The position numbers and the translations under genes were made by a program. Of a DNA stretch of 64,000 bases, positions 1 to 11,596 are shown one piece after another; position 1 is the stretch's first letter; each line of letters begins with the position of its first letter. The stretch is from an uncultured Bacilli bacterium (GTDB taxonomy: Bacteria; Bacillota_I; Bacilli_A; RF39; UBA660). The DNA is taken from positions 25,609 through 89,608 of the forward strand of contig CAKOIM010000002.1 in NCBI GenBank assembly GCA_934086815.1, in the 5' to 3' direction. The notes beneath the pieces were generated by a model. The model was not told where the DNA came from. It did not search any database and worked only from the letters and a program-made list of their open reading frames with translations.

Positions 1-360
1 AGAAAAAATTAGCATCCAACTTCTTTTTTTTCTTGTGATATTTTTATTTTTAGTCATTTTATTAAATATTTTATCTCCGAAAAAAAGTAGTAGACCACCC
101 AATAAGAAACCTATTGACACAACAACCCAAGAAATCATTTCTAGATTATCAGCCATTTCCATTGCCGGAAGTAATAAACTAAAAAATGTTGCCGCAAGCA
201 TTACCCCAGCGGATAAACTTAGCATAGCATCTAAAGTAGTTTTATTTACACGTTTAAATAAAAAAACTACGGCTGCACCTAATGATGTAATAAACCATGT
301 AAAGCACGTTGCAATTAATGCTTGAATAGAATAAGGTAAATTTGTAAACCAATTAATCAT
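1..360 (-). CDS. ZIP-family divalent metal transporter, N-terminal part (runs off left edge)
   Basis: The reverse strand reads without a stop from an ATG at 360 to the window edge, giving the first 120 residues. The reading holds three hydrophobic segments with the GufA/ZupT-type pattern: an SAG(V)MLAA stretch near residue 45-50, then an FF-LLLPA helix, then a GG-LLLFF-GDK helix. The break comes just before the place where the family's HNIPEG metal-binding helix is expected. ZIP proteins import zinc, iron or manganese across the membrane. A weak GGAG lies ahead of the ATG. The gene is divergent from lon. A second ZIP gene lies at 30.0-30.8 kb. Family assignment is fairly secure; the metal is unknown. 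Confidence 0.72.
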   Translation of the reverse strand, partial: MINWFTNLPYSIQALIATCFTWFITSLGAAVVFLFKRVNKTTLDAMLSLSAGVMLAATFFSLLLPAMEMADNLEMISWVVVSIGFLLGGLLLFFGDKIFNKMTKNKNITRKKRSWMLIFS

Positions 361-475
361 TTTTATACTCCAATCTATTTATATATTATGAAAATATTTT
401 AATTAAGTTCATTACAACTCTTTACAAAGCATTAGTTTGTCGTTATAATAATTCTTATGTTTGGGAGGTGTAACT

Positions 476-2743
476 GTGAGTTTTAATGTACCAGTAATTT
501 TACTTAAAAATGTTGTTATTCTTCCTAACCAAGAAATTAAAGTTGAACTATATAATTTAATTAGTGGAAAAACAATAAATGATGCCACAACTAATTATAA
601 AGGAGAAATATTAGTTGTTACACCAATTGATGCTTTAGAAGAAGAACCAAGTGTTGAAGATTTACCAAATGTTGGGGTAATTGCTAAAATAAAAAATAAA
701 ATAGATAATAACGGATGTATTCAAGTAAGATTAAGAGGAATTAAAAGAGTCGCAGTTAATAAATACTTTCAAAAAGAAAATAATGAAATATTGTATAGTA
801 ATGTAATGTATATTGATTTACCGTCTTTAGTAAAAGAAGAAGAAAATGCAATAAATAAAAAAATGGTTGAAACTTTAAAGGAATATATAAATGTTTCTAA
901 GGGTGTATCAAATGATATATTATCTTTTATAAGTGCTTGTAATGATTTGAATAGAATTACAGATGCGGTTGCATCTTTCCTACCAATAAATACGACTAAA
1001 AAACTAGAATATATGCAAGAGATTAATCCGATTAAAAGAGCTAAATCTTTAATAAAGGATATGAATGAAGAAATAAAAATTGTTGAGCTTGATAATGAAT
1101 TAGAAAATTCAATCGATGAAACTTTACAACAAGAACAAAGAGAATTTTATTTGAAAGAAAAGTTAAAAGTTATTAAAGAACAACTCGGAGAAAAATCTTG
1201 GAAAGAAGATGAAATTAAAAATTATCGTAGTATTCTTGATAAACTTAAAATAGATGAAAATATTAGAAAACATTTTTTACGAGAAATTGAAAAGTATGAA
1301 ATAATGAATGATTCTTCTCCAGAGGTAAGTGTAATGCATAATTATTTAGATTGGGTATTACATTTACCATGGGATAAAAGTTCTTGTGAAAATATTAATT
1401 TTACTAAGATATATGAAGAACTTAATAAATCTCATTATGGATTAGAAGAGATAAAAGTTAGAATAACAGAATATATTGCTATTAAAAATATTAATAAAGA
1501 TATTAAAAGTCCGGTCATATGTTTAGTTGGGCCTCCGGGAACAGGGAAAACAAGTATTGCGATGTCTATTGCTAATGCTTTAAATAGAAAGTTTTACAAA
1601 ATAAGTGTTGGGGGCTTAAATGATTCCATGGAATTAATTGGAACAAGAAGAACATATCTTGCTTCGATGCCGGGTAAAATTATTCAAGGAATAAATAAAT
1701 GTGGTGTTAATAATCCAGTTATCTTAATTGATGAAGTAGATAAAATGATACGTGATTATAAAGGAGATCCCGCATCAACATTATTAGAAATATTAGATCC
1801 AGTGCAAAATAAATACTTTATGGATAATTATATAGAAGAACCATTTGATTTAAGTAATATTTTATTTATTTTAACTGCTAATAATATAGAACAAATACCA
1901 GCACCCCTTTTAGATAGAGTAGAAGTAATTGAAATAAATAGTTACACGATATTTGAAAAAATTGATATAGCTAAAAATTATTTGTTACCTAAAATACTTA
2001 AAGAAAATATGGTATTTGAAGAAAAAATAAAATTTAGTGATGATTTAATATACTTTATTATAAATAAATATACAAAAGAGGCTGGACTAAGAGATTTAGA
2101 AAGAGTCTTATCATCTTTGGCAAGGAAAATTACTATAAATAACGTTAAACAATTATCAGAACAAAAAGTTATTAAGTTACTCGGTGAACCTAAGTATAGA
2201 GATGAAGATGTATTTTTAAATACCCCGGGACAAGTAAATATTTTAGCTTATACACCACTTGGAGGTATTTTAAGTAAAATAGAAACAGTTATTTATAAAG
2301 GTACAGAAAAGATTAATATTACAGGTAATGTGGGTAAAGTTATGAATGAAAGTGTAAATGTCGCTTTATCGATGATTAAAAATAAATATAAGTATAATTT
2401 TCATAACTATGATTTACATATTCATTTTTTAACCGCTGGGATTAAAAAAGATGGTCCAAGTGCAGGTTTAAGTATAGCTGTTGCTATTACTAGTTTAATG
2501 GAAAATAAGACTGTGAGTGAAAATATTGCTTTTACAGGAGAAATAACATTACAAGGAAATATATTAAAAATTGGAGGATTAAAAGAAAAATTAATCGGAG
2601 CATTTAATAAAAATATAAGTTGCTGTTATATCCCTTTAGAAAATAAAGATGATTTAAAAGATATGCCAAAAGAAATTTTAAAGAAAATAGATATAAAATT
2701 GGTAAGTAACTTTGATGAAGTTTATAAAGATTTATTTAAATAA
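476..2743 (+). CDS. lon: ATP-dependent protease La (Lon)
   Basis: A cytosolic AAA+ serine protease that degrades misfolded and regulatory proteins. The 755-residue product has an N-terminal substrate domain, a Walker A GPPGTGKT near residue 352, a Walker B LIDEVDK, and a C-terminal peptidase domain. The catalytic serine is in DGPSAG near residue 661 and the lysine in GGLKEK near residue 704. I chose the GTG start at 476 because GGGAGGTG lies six bases upstream; the in-frame TTG at 461 would sit on top of that ribosome site. The length is near the family norm. It is followed by a separate wall-synthesis cluster. Identification is secure. Confidence 0.97.
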   Translation: MSFNVPVILLKNVVILPNQEIKVELYNLISGKTINDATTNYKGEILVVTPIDALEEEPSVEDLPNVGVIAKIKNKIDNNGCIQVRLRGIKRVAVNKYFQKENNEILYSNVMYIDLPSLVKEEENAINKKMVETLKEYINVSKGVSNDILSFISACNDLNRITDAVASFLPINTTKKLEYMQEINPIKRAKSLIKDMNEEIKIVELDNELENSIDETLQQEQREFYLKEKLKVIKEQLGEKSWKEDEIKNYRSILDKLKIDENIRKHFLREIEKYEIMNDSSPEVSVMHNYLDWVLHLPWDKSSCENINFTKIYEELNKSHYGLEEIKVRITEYIAIKNINKDIKSPVICLVGPPGTGKTSIAMSIANALNRKFYKISVGGLNDSMELIGTRRTYLASMPGKIIQGINKCGVNNPVILIDEVDKMIRDYKGDPASTLLEILDPVQNKYFMDNYIEEPFDLSNILFILTANNIEQIPAPLLDRVEVIEINSYTIFEKIDIAKNYLLPKILKENMVFEEKIKFSDDLIYFIINKYTKEAGLRDLERVLSSLARKITINNVKQLSEQKVIKLLGEPKYRDEDVFLNTPGQVNILAYTPLGGILSKIETVIYKGTEKINITGNVGKVMNESVNVALSMIKNKYKYNFHNYDLHIHFLTAGIKKDGPSAGLSIAVAITSLMENKTVSENIAFTGEITLQGNILKIGGLKEKLIGAFNKNISCCYIPLENKDDLKDMPKEILKKIDIKLVSNFDEVYKDLFK

Positions 2744-2834
2744 TAGGCATTTTAAATAGTGTGTACATATATTATAAATATAGCTATTTTAGTTTTAGTA
2801 TGATATAATTTTTTTGATAGTTAGGAAGTGGAAC

Positions 2835-3554
2835 ATGGATATTAATAAACTTAATTATATAGATTATGGGGTTAATAAAAAAGGAGTAATTGTCTTACTT
2901 CATGGTTGGTCCCAAAATATTGAAATGATGAATATGCTTGGTGAACCTTTTAAAGATGAATATCGCGTTATTGTTTTAGATTTACCAGGTTTTGGAAAGA
3001 GTAGTGAACCAGATGATGGAATAAATATAACTGATTTTGCTAATGTACTACATGAATTATTAGTAAAATTGAAGGTCGAAAACCCCATTATTATAGGCCA
3101 TTCTGTTGGTGGTAGAATAGGTATTATGTATGCCTCTATGTATAAAGTTAAAAAATTAGTTTTATTATCATCTCCATTTAGACCAAGTAAAAAAAGTAAA
3201 GGTTTAAAGGTAAGATTATTTAAGATAGCTAAAAAATTCAAGTGTTTAAAAGGATTAGCTAATTATTTAAAGAAAAAGTGGGGATCAACTGATTACAATA
3301 ATGCTAGCGATGTTATGCGTAAAACTTTAGTAAAAGTTGTTAATCAAGATTTAACTGAAGATGCTTTAAAAATTAAATGTCCGACACTTTTAATATATGG
3401 GGATAAAGATACAGAAACCAGAATAACGGAAGCATATGAGCTTGAGAAACTAATAAAAGATAGTGGCCTTGTTAAATATGATGGTTGTGGACATTATGCA
3501 TACTTGGAAAGACTTAAGCAAACTATTTCCGTATTAAAGGTTTTTCTAGGTTGA
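2835..3554 (+). CDS. alpha/beta hydrolase
   Basis: A 239-residue alpha/beta-hydrolase fold protein. HGW near residue 24 forms the oxyanion segment. The nucleophile elbow GHSVGG is near residue 89, and the acid (YGDKD, ~192) and histidine (GCGHYAYLE, ~219) complete the triad. AGGAAG six bases ahead supports the ATG at 2835 rather than the upstream TTG at 2814. It is followed 13 bases later by murF and ddl and probably shares their transcript. The substrate cannot be read from sequence. Enzymes of this type are esterases, lipases or C-C hydrolases, and the context hints at a link to envelope metabolism, which is inference. Confidence 0.85.
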   Translation: MDINKLNYIDYGVNKKGVIVLLHGWSQNIEMMNMLGEPFKDEYRVIVLDLPGFGKSSEPDDGINITDFANVLHELLVKLKVENPIIIGHSVGGRIGIMYASMYKVKKLVLLSSPFRPSKKSKGLKVRLFKIAKKFKCLKGLANYLKKKWGSTDYNNASDVMRKTLVKVVNQDLTEDALKIKCPTLLIYGDKDTETRITEAYELEKLIKDSGLVKYDGCGHYAYLERLKQTISVLKVFLG

Positions 3555-3567
3555 AGGAGGCAAAAAA

Positions 3568-5091
3568 ATGATTGTTATATATGTACTAATGTTAGTTCTT
3601 TTTTTAATCAATTCATTATTTAATATACAAATGCTTCAGCAAAACTCTTATAATGGGAAGCATAAATATTTCTTATATATATTAAGAGATTATAAAAATA
3701 ATTATTTAGTTAATGCTTTAAAAATTATATTTTTAATATTAACTTGTTTAATTAATACGAAGATATTTGTAATTTTAGGGTTAATTGTTTATATACTTTA
3801 TGAATATAAAATTTATGAAAAACACAAAGAAAAGTTACCATTAAAGTTTACGAAAAGGGTATTTAGAATCTCTTGTCTTAACTTGATTTTCTTCTTAAGT
3901 TTTAGTTTTAATTATAAATTACTACTTACTTACATAATTTTTAATAGTTGGATTTTAATATTCATTGTCTTTATTTTAACCCCGGTTGAAAAAATAATAT
4001 TTAATAGTTATAAAAATAAAGCTTTAGCAAAATTAAATAAAATGCAAGGTATAAATATTATTGGTATAACTGGTTCTTTTGGTAAAACAAGTACGAAAAT
4101 GATTTTAAATTCTATCTTATCAGTTAAATATAAAGGCTTTTTTACTCCAGGAAGCTATAATACTCCGAATGGTGTAGTATTAACACTTAACAATGAAAAA
4201 AGTATCTTTAATGATTATTTTATATGTGAAATGGGAGCAAGAAAAAACGGCGATATTAAAGAATTATGCGATATTGTAAAACCTAAATATGGTATTATTA
4301 CAAGTGTTGGTCCGGCTCATTTAGAATCTTTTAAAAGTATTGATAATGTATGTAAAACAAAGTTTGAATTAGGTGAATCATTAAAAGAAGATGGTTTATT
4401 AATATTAAATAAAGATTCTAAATATTTAAGAGAATATAAATTAAAAAATAAAGTAAAAGTAGTTTGGGTTGGTATAGATAAAGATGCGGATGTAATGGCT
4501 AAGGATATAAAAATAACTAATAAAGGAACTACATTTAAATTAGTAATTGAAAAAAGTAGTATAATGGTAAATACAATTCTTTTAGGAGAAAAAAATATTT
4601 ATAATATTTTAGAATCCGCGGCTCTTGCATATAATTTAGGGTTATCACTTAATGAAATAAAACAAGGTATACTAAATATTAAACCAATACAACATCGTCT
4701 TGAAATTAAACAATATAATAATATAACGGTAATTGATGATTCTTTTAATGCTAATCCGGAAGGGGCTAAAAATGCTTTAGAAGTATTGAGTTTAATGGAA
4801 GGTAAAAAGATTGTTATAACACCTGGTATGATTGAAATGGGTTCATCCCAAGAAGAACTAAATTTTGCTTTTGGTAAAAATATAGCCGAAGTTGCTGATG
4901 AAGTTTATTTAATCGGAGAAAATCAAACAAAACCTATTAAAAATGGTATAGAAAGTGTCAATAAAAAATTCAATGTTCATGTATATAATAGATTTATAAA
5001 AGCATATAATGATATAATTAAGGCATCTGGAAATGAAAAGATAGTTATCTTAATAGAAAATGATTTACCAGATGCATATATGGAGGGATAG
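3568..5091 (+). CDS. murF: MurF-like Mur ligase with membrane N-terminus
   Basis: Likely the ligase that adds D-Ala-D-Ala to UDP-MurNAc-tripeptide in peptidoglycan synthesis. The Mur ligase core starts near residue 165 with the P-loop GITGSFGKTSTK, followed by a central ATPase domain (NTPNG, EMGARKNGDI) and the C-terminal ligase domain (DDSFNANPEG, PGMIEMG). Unusually for MurF, the first ~150 residues carry several hydrophobic membrane segments in place of the UDP-binding domain, so the protein should be membrane-bound. A GGAGG site precedes the ATG, and ddl starts two bases after the stop. The ddl neighbour supports MurF over MurE or MurT. The membrane extension makes the exact substrate less certain. 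Confidence 0.85.
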   Translation: MIVIYVLMLVLFLINSLFNIQMLQQNSYNGKHKYFLYILRDYKNNYLVNALKIIFLILTCLINTKIFVILGLIVYILYEYKIYEKHKEKLPLKFTKRVFRISCLNLIFFLSFSFNYKLLLTYIIFNSWILIFIVFILTPVEKIIFNSYKNKALAKLNKMQGINIIGITGSFGKTSTKMILNSILSVKYKGFFTPGSYNTPNGVVLTLNNEKSIFNDYFICEMGARKNGDIKELCDIVKPKYGIITSVGPAHLESFKSIDNVCKTKFELGESLKEDGLLILNKDSKYLREYKLKNKVKVVWVGIDKDADVMAKDIKITNKGTTFKLVIEKSSIMVNTILLGEKNIYNILESAALAYNLGLSLNEIKQGILNIKPIQHRLEIKQYNNITVIDDSFNANPEGAKNALEVLSLMEGKKIVITPGMIEMGSSQEELNFAFGKNIAEVADEVYLIGENQTKPIKNGIESVNKKFNVHVYNRFIKAYNDIIKASGNEKIVILIENDLPDAYMEG

Positions 5092-5092
5092 T

Positions 5093-6250
5093 ATGAAATT
5101 AAATATTGGTTTTATTTATGGGGGAAAAAGTACGGAGCATGAAATAAGTGTTATTAGCGCTGTACAAGCAATGAGTCATATTGATAAAGAAAAATATGAA
5201 GCAATACCAATATATATATCCAAAGATTCTAAGATGTATACATCAGATATTTTAAAGGATATGAAAACATATAAAGATTTAAATAATTTAAAAAAGAAAT
5301 GTAATGAAATTATTATAACAAAAAAAGATGAAAAAATTTGTTTAATAAAAAATAGTTTTCCTTATAAAACTGTAGCTTATGTTGATTTGTTTTTTCCTGT
5401 AATGCATGGATATAACACGGAAGATGGTTCTTTGGAAGGATATTTAGAAACATTAGATGTTCCATATTGTGAAAGCGATATGTTTGCATGTGTAATTGGT
5501 CAAGATAAAGTGTTTCAAAAAGCCGTATTAAAAGAAAATGGAATTAATGTTGTTCCTTATGTTTACTTTTATGAATATGAATACTTAAATGATGAAAAAA
5601 ACATTTTAAATAAGTGTGAGAATTTAGATTATCCATTAATTATTAAACCAGCTCGACAAGGAAGTAGTATTGGTATAGGTTTTGCTAATAATCGGGAAGA
5701 ATTAATTGAAAGTATTAATGAAGCTATAATGTATGATGAAAAAATAATTGTAGAAAAAGTTATAAAAGATTTACAAGAATTAAATTGTTCTGTTTTGGGC
5801 GGTCTTGGAGATTATAAAGCTAGTGTAATTGAAGAGGTTTTCCCATCAGAAAAAATACTTTCTTATGAAGATAAATATTTAAGTGATTCAAAAACTAAAG
5901 GAATGGCTTCTTTAGGAAGAAAAATACCTGCGGAAATTAATAAGTCTTTAGAAAAAGAAGTAAAAGATATAAGTTTAAAAGCATGTAGGGCATTAAATAC
6001 TAATGGAATAGTAAGAATTGATTTTTTAGTAGATAAAAAAGAAAATAAAGTTTATTTAAATGAACTTAATATTATTCCAGGATCTTTAGCATTTTACTTG
6101 TGGACTCCATTAGATAAACAATATAAAGAATTATTAAATGATATTATTGAATATGGCATTAAAAGATCTAAAAATAAAGCTCGAAAATTAAATAGTTTTG
6201 ATACAAATGTTTTAGAAGGTTTTAATGGAGTTAAAGGTGTAAAGAAATAG
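5093..6250 (+). CDS. ddl: D-alanine--D-alanine ligase
   Basis: Makes the D-Ala-D-Ala dipeptide used by MurF, in the cytosol with ATP. The 385-residue protein begins with the family YGGKSTEHEIS segment, has the ATP-grasp lysine region (IIKPARQGSSIG) and the C-terminal magnesium-binding D-x-L...NELNIIPG. The ATG at 5093 has GGAGGG eight bases upstream and lies one base after the murF stop; an ATG 33 bases upstream would overlap murF and lacks a ribosome site. The coupling to murF indicates one transcript. The stop codon lies inside the stem of a terminator. Identification is secure. Confidence 0.95.
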   Translation: MKLNIGFIYGGKSTEHEISVISAVQAMSHIDKEKYEAIPIYISKDSKMYTSDILKDMKTYKDLNNLKKKCNEIIITKKDEKICLIKNSFPYKTVAYVDLFFPVMHGYNTEDGSLEGYLETLDVPYCESDMFACVIGQDKVFQKAVLKENGINVVPYVYFYEYEYLNDEKNILNKCENLDYPLIIKPARQGSSIGIGFANNREELIESINEAIMYDEKIIVEKVIKDLQELNCSVLGGLGDYKASVIEEVFPSEKILSYEDKYLSDSKTKGMASLGRKIPAEINKSLEKEVKDISLKACRALNTNGIVRIDFLVDKKENKVYLNELNIIPGSLAFYLWTPLDKQYKELLNDIIEYGIKRSKNKARKLNSFDTNVLEGFNGVKGVKK

Positions 6251-6270
6251 GCTTATGTCTATTTTTTTTT
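6245..6270 (+). terminator. Rho-independent terminator after ddl
   Basis: An 8-bp stem (AAATAGGC/GTCTATTT, with one G-U pair) and a TTAT loop are followed by nine T residues. The ddl stop codon forms part of the left arm. Confidence 0.85.
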
Positions 6271-6304
6271 ATAGAAATATTGTATACTTAAAATAGGTGG
6301 TAGA

Positions 6305-8524
6305 ATGGAAGCATGGAATAAATTTAAAAAAGGAAAATGGTGTAATGAAGTAAATGTCTATGACTTTATTGAATTAAACTATCAAGAATATACTGGGGAT
6401 GAATCTTTTTTATGTGATAAAACTAAAAAAACTACTAAAGTTTGGAATAAGTGTGAAACACTATTAAAAAAAGAAATGAAAAAACATGTACTAGGAATTG
6501 ATACATGGACTATTTCAGGTATAGATGCATATAAACCGGGTTTTATTGATAAATCTAGTGAAGTAATTGTAGGTTTACAAACAGAAAAACCTTTAAGAAG
6601 AATTGTTAATCCTTTCGGAGGTATAAGAATGGTGCATCAAGAAATAGATGCTTACAATTATATATTAGATCCTAAATTTGATTTAGTTTTTAAATATCGT
6701 AAGACTCATAATGATGGGGTATTTGATGCTTATACTAAAGATATTAAATTGGCAAGAAAAGTAGGGCTTATTACGGGGTTACCTGATGCTTATGGAAGGG
6801 GAAGAATTATTGGGGATTACCGAAGAGTTGCATTATATGGTACAAGTTTTTTAAAAGAAGAAAAAATTAAAGATTTAGATACTATGTTACAAGGAGAAAT
6901 GACTAGTGATTTAATTCAATTAAGAGAAAATGTTTCAATGCAAATTAAAGCTTTAAGTGAATTAGAAAGCATGGCTTTAAAGTATGGTTATGATATTACT
7001 AAACCAGCAAGAAATGCTCGTGAAGCTATCCAATGGACTTATTTTGCTTATCTTGGTGCTATTAAGGAAAATAATGGTGCTGCAATGAGTTTAGGTCGTG
7101 TAGATTCATTTTTTGATATTTATATAAATAGAGATTTAAAAAATAAAACATTAACAGAAAGTGAAGCTCAAGAATTAATTGATCAATTTATAATAAAATT
7201 AAGATTAGTAAGACATTTAAGGACTCCGGCTTATGATGAACTTTTCTCTGGAGATCCAACTTGGGTTACTTGTTCCATTGGTGGAGCTACAGATTCAAAT
7301 AAATCTTTAGTTACTAAAACTAGTTATAGATTAATTCATTCCCTTACTAATTTAGGACCTGCTCCAGAACCAAATATTACAATTTTATGGAATGAAATAT
7401 TGCCTTTAAATTTCAAAAAATATTGTGCAAAGATGAGTATTTCAACAGATGCCATTCAATATGAAAATGATAATTTAATGAATAGTATTTTTGGAAGTGA
7501 TTATGCTATTGCTTGTTGTGTATCAGCAATGCGTTTGGGTAAAGATATGCAATATTTTGGGGCAAGATGTAATTTAGCTAAAGCGCTACTTTATGCTATT
7601 AATGGTGGAGTTGATGAAATAACTAATATTAAGGTCTTAGATGTTGAAAAAATAAATAGTGAAGTATTAGATTATAAAACAGTTAAAAAAGCATTCTATA
7701 AAGTTTTAGAAAAAGTTGCTAGTCTTTATGTTAATGCTATGAATATAATTCACTATATGCATGATAAATATGCTTATGAAGCAATTCAAATGGCTTTGCA
7801 TGATACTTATGTTAATCGATTAATGGCTTATGGGGTTGCCGGTTTATCTGTTGTTGCTGATAGTTTATCTGCTATAAAATATGCTAATGTAAAACCAATA
7901 TATAAAAATGGTTTAGCCGTAGATTTTGAAATTGAAGGAGATTTTCCCAAGTTTGGAAATGATGATGATAGAGTTGATAATATTGCCAAAGAAGTAGTGG
8001 AAAAATTTTACCAAGAATTAAGTAAACATCATCAATTAAATAATGCTAAACCAACATTATCAGTTTTAACAATTACTTCAAATGTTGTGTATGGAGCAAA
8101 AACCGGGGCTACTCCGGATGGACGTAAAAAAGGTGTTCCTTTTGCACCGGGGGCAAATCCTATGCATGAAAGAGATAAAAGTGGAGCTTTAGCAAGTCTT
8201 AATTCCGTTAGTAAAATTCCATATAAAGATTGTTGTCTAGATGGTATTTCTAATACATTTTCTATAGTTCCCACTTCTTTAGGTAAAAGTGTAAGTGATA
8301 GAACAAACAACTTAGTAAGTGTTTTAGATGGTTATTTTAAAAAAGGTGGACACCATTTAAATGTAAATGTTTTAAATCGTGAAACTTTAATAGATGCAAT
8401 GAATCATCCAGAAAAATATCCTCTTCTTACAATAAGAGTATCAGGTTATGCGGTTAGATTTAATCGTTTAACTAAAGTTCAACAACAAGAAGTTATAAGT
8501 AGGACATTCCATGATAAATTATAA
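6305..8524 (+). CDS. pflB: pyruvate formate-lyase (formate C-acetyltransferase)
   Basis: A glycyl-radical enzyme that splits pyruvate and CoA into acetyl-CoA and formate in anaerobic fermentation. The 739-residue protein carries the adjacent catalytic cysteines (ACCVSA, residues ~403-404), and the radical glycine in RVSGYAVRF near residue 714. AGGTGG precedes the ATG. A TATACT -10-like element lies at about 6283, just after the ddl terminator, so pflBA is probably its own unit. The activase gene overlaps the 3' end. Having both cysteines and the full-length C-terminal loop points to a true PFL rather than a diol dehydratase relative. Confidence 0.96.
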   Translation: MEAWNKFKKGKWCNEVNVYDFIELNYQEYTGDESFLCDKTKKTTKVWNKCETLLKKEMKKHVLGIDTWTISGIDAYKPGFIDKSSEVIVGLQTEKPLRRIVNPFGGIRMVHQEIDAYNYILDPKFDLVFKYRKTHNDGVFDAYTKDIKLARKVGLITGLPDAYGRGRIIGDYRRVALYGTSFLKEEKIKDLDTMLQGEMTSDLIQLRENVSMQIKALSELESMALKYGYDITKPARNAREAIQWTYFAYLGAIKENNGAAMSLGRVDSFFDIYINRDLKNKTLTESEAQELIDQFIIKLRLVRHLRTPAYDELFSGDPTWVTCSIGGATDSNKSLVTKTSYRLIHSLTNLGPAPEPNITILWNEILPLNFKKYCAKMSISTDAIQYENDNLMNSIFGSDYAIACCVSAMRLGKDMQYFGARCNLAKALLYAINGGVDEITNIKVLDVEKINSEVLDYKTVKKAFYKVLEKVASLYVNAMNIIHYMHDKYAYEAIQMALHDTYVNRLMAYGVAGLSVVADSLSAIKYANVKPIYKNGLAVDFEIEGDFPKFGNDDDRVDNIAKEVVEKFYQELSKHHQLNNAKPTLSVLTITSNVVYGAKTGATPDGRKKGVPFAPGANPMHERDKSGALASLNSVSKIPYKDCCLDGISNTFSIVPTSLGKSVSDRTNNLVSVLDGYFKKGGHHLNVNVLNRETLIDAMNHPEKYPLLTIRVSGYAVRFNRLTKVQQQEVISRTFHDKL

Positions 8525-9239
8525 GATGAAAGGTAGCGTTAATAGCGTTGAAACTTTTGGCCTTTTAGATGGACCAGGTATTAGATATGTACTTTTTTTC
8601 AATGGTTGTTTACTTAGATGTAAATTTTGTCATAATCCGGAAATGTTTACTATAAAAGAAAAAAATGTAACCGTAAAAGAATGTGTTGATAAAATACTTA
8701 GATTTAAACCATACTTTAATAATGGCGGAGGTGTTACATTATCCGGTGGTGAACCTCTTTTACAAGTTGATTTTTTAATTGAATTATGTAAAGCTTTAAA
8801 AAATGAAAATATCCATATCACCTTGGATACGGCCGGTGTGGGAATTGGAAAGTATGAAGAAGTACTTTCATTAGTTGATTTAGTAATATTAGACATTAAA
8901 CATTTAACTCGGGAAGGATATCAAGATATTACTGGTCACAGTATTGATGAATTTAATAAGTTTGTTATGGTTTTAACTAAGAGTAGTAAAGATGTATGGA
9001 TAAGACAAGTCGTAGTTCCTCTTGTTCATGATAATCAAGAATATATGCTTATGTTACAAAAATATTTAGGTACTTTAAAAAATATTAAGAAAGTTGAATT
9101 TTTGCCTTATCATAAAATTGGGGATAGTAAATATGATGATTTAGGTATAATAAATCCCTATAAAGATAAAGAAGCGATGGATGCCAAAAGATGCGAAGAA
9201 TTATATAATAAATATATTAAAGATAATCTAACTTTTTAG
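8511..9239 (+). CDS. pflA: pyruvate formate-lyase-activating enzyme (radical SAM)
   Basis: Uses S-adenosylmethionine and a [4Fe-4S] cluster to put the glycyl radical on PflB. The cluster motif C-x3-C-x2-C is at residues ~33-40 (CLLRCKFC) and the SAM-binding GGE follows in SGGEPLL. The ATG at 8511 overlaps the pflB 3' end by 14 bases. An alternative ATG at 8526, just after the pflB stop, would remove five residues, and neither has a strong ribosome site, so translation may be coupled. The length of 242 residues is normal. Confidence 0.95.
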   Translation: MINYKMKGSVNSVETFGLLDGPGIRYVLFFNGCLLRCKFCHNPEMFTIKEKNVTVKECVDKILRFKPYFNNGGGVTLSGGEPLLQVDFLIELCKALKNENIHITLDTAGVGIGKYEEVLSLVDLVILDIKHLTREGYQDITGHSIDEFNKFVMVLTKSSKDVWIRQVVVPLVHDNQEYMLMLQKYLGTLKNIKKVEFLPYHKIGDSKYDDLGIINPYKDKEAMDAKRCEELYNKYIKDNLTF

Positions 9240-9250
9240 TTGGATTTTTT
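9225..9250 (+). terminator. Rho-independent terminator after pflA
   Basis: AATCTAACT pairs with AGTTGGATT around a 4-base loop, followed by a T run. The pflA stop codon lies in the right arm. Confidence 0.82.
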
Positions 9251-9291
9251 CTTTATTTTTGTTAATATAAATGTGTAAGGTTGTGATATTT

Positions 9292-9963
9292 ATGAATAAT
9301 AAATTTAATTTAACAAAAGAACAAAATGTTTTTGTTGCTAAAAGAAATATTGTCGATTATATTTGGAAAAGTGCTAATTTAGAAGGTATTGGAGTAACAT
9401 ATCCAGAAACTCAAGCAATTTATGATGGCGGCATTGTAAATGGTTTAACCGTGGATAATATTATTACTATTAATAATTTAAAATATGCTTGGCAATTTAT
9501 TCTTGAAGAAAAAGATATAGCTAATAATTTTGATACTTTATGTTATATTCAAAAGCTAGTGTGTGATAAATTAGTTTTACAAGAAAATTTAGGAAAATTA
9601 AGATCTACCCCGGTAAATATTGGGGGAACTTCTTGGAAGCCTCTATTTCCAATTGAAACACAAATTAAAGAAGAATTGGAAAACTTACTTAATAATCAAA
9701 CAATAACTAAAACAGAATTGGCTATTGAAGTAATGTTATGGATTATGCATAGACAAATGTTTATAGATGGTAATAAAAGGACTGCTATGTTATTTGCAAA
9801 TAAAATCATGATAGATAATGGATGTGGTATTATTTCTATATCTCAACAAAATCAAGCAACTTTTTTAGAAAAATTAATTAAATTTTATGAATCTGGTAAC
9901 GATTTTGATTTAAAACAATGGATATATGATACAAGTATTGATGGGATAAATTTAAATAACTAA
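9292..9963 (+). CDS. Fic-family protein with degenerate active-site motif
   Basis: Fic proteins usually transfer AMP or another nucleotide to a target hydroxyl using an HPFx(D/E)GN(K/G)R loop. Here the loop at residues 153-164 reads MHRQMFIDGNKR. The F, D, G, N, K and R positions fit, but the position of the catalytic His (two before F) is Gln. The nearest His is two residues further upstream. The all-helical spacing and the phrase NKIMIDNGCGI are as in Fic relatives. An ATG 21 bases upstream (9271) is possible; I prefer 9292. The next gene follows after 10 bases with TAAGGAGG between them. Activity is doubtful. Confidence 0.75.
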   Translation: MNNKFNLTKEQNVFVAKRNIVDYIWKSANLEGIGVTYPETQAIYDGGIVNGLTVDNIITINNLKYAWQFILEEKDIANNFDTLCYIQKLVCDKLVLQENLGKLRSTPVNIGGTSWKPLFPIETQIKEELENLLNNQTITKTELAIEVMLWIMHRQMFIDGNKRTAMLFANKIMIDNGCGIISISQQNQATFLEKLIKFYESGNDFDLKQWIYDTSIDGINLNN

Positions 9964-9973
9964 GGAGGACTAA

Positions 9974-10435
9974 ATGGATAAATTAATGATTAAAATTGAT
10001 GACAATGATTTTTTAAATGAGAATTTAAAGAAATATTTGATTAATTTAGATGGTATTTTTAATTGCCTCGTATCACCAAGGGAAGGAAAAATATATGTCG
10101 ATTATGAATCTTCAATTATTTCTTTAAAAGTTTTAAAACTTGAAATATTATATTTCTTAGATGCTTTAAAAACACCATCTATTCTTGCCTTTTCTAAGTA
10201 TTCTCGTGAAAAAACACAACAAGATACTATTATAATTAAAGATATTTGTTGTGAGTATTGTCTTAAAAATTTTATTAATGATTTATTTGATCAAGATGAA
10301 ATAGTAAGTGTAGATACAAATTTTGATCATCATAATATGTTTAATGTAAATATATTTATAACATATAAAGAAAATATGATAGATAAAACATGGCTAGAAA
10401 ATTTAGAGAAAAATAATTATTGTTTAAAGAAGTAG
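9974..10435 (+). CDS. 153-aa protein, possible tandem heavy-metal-associated-like domains
   Basis: Not recognised with confidence. The second half (residues ~85-150) has a beta-alpha-beta-beta-like pattern beginning IIIKDICCEYC, with cysteines spaced like the CxxC of HMA domains. The first half has a similar pattern without cysteines (IYVDYES, then a helix). HMA domains bind copper or other soft metals. A GGAGG site lies just ahead of the ATG, and the gene directly follows the Fic-like gene, so the two are probably co-transcribed. No transporter is adjacent. A metal-binding role is inference. Confidence 0.6.
   Translation: MDKLMIKIDDNDFLNENLKKYLINLDGIFNCLVSPREGKIYVDYESSIISLKVLKLEILYFLDALKTPSILAFSKYSREKTQQDTIIIKDICCEYCLKNFINDLFDQDEIVSVDTNFDHHNMFNVNIFITYKENMIDKTWLENLEKNNYCLKK

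Positions 10436-11595
<1,160 letters not shown>

Positions 11596-11596
<1 letters not shown>

Noticed and set aside
461..475. TTG start for lon at 461
   Set aside because: It would overlap the GGGAGGTG ribosome site that serves the GTG at 476.
8032..8896. Antisense open frames within pflB and pflA
   Set aside because: They lie fully opposite well-supported genes, have no ribosome sites and show no family features.
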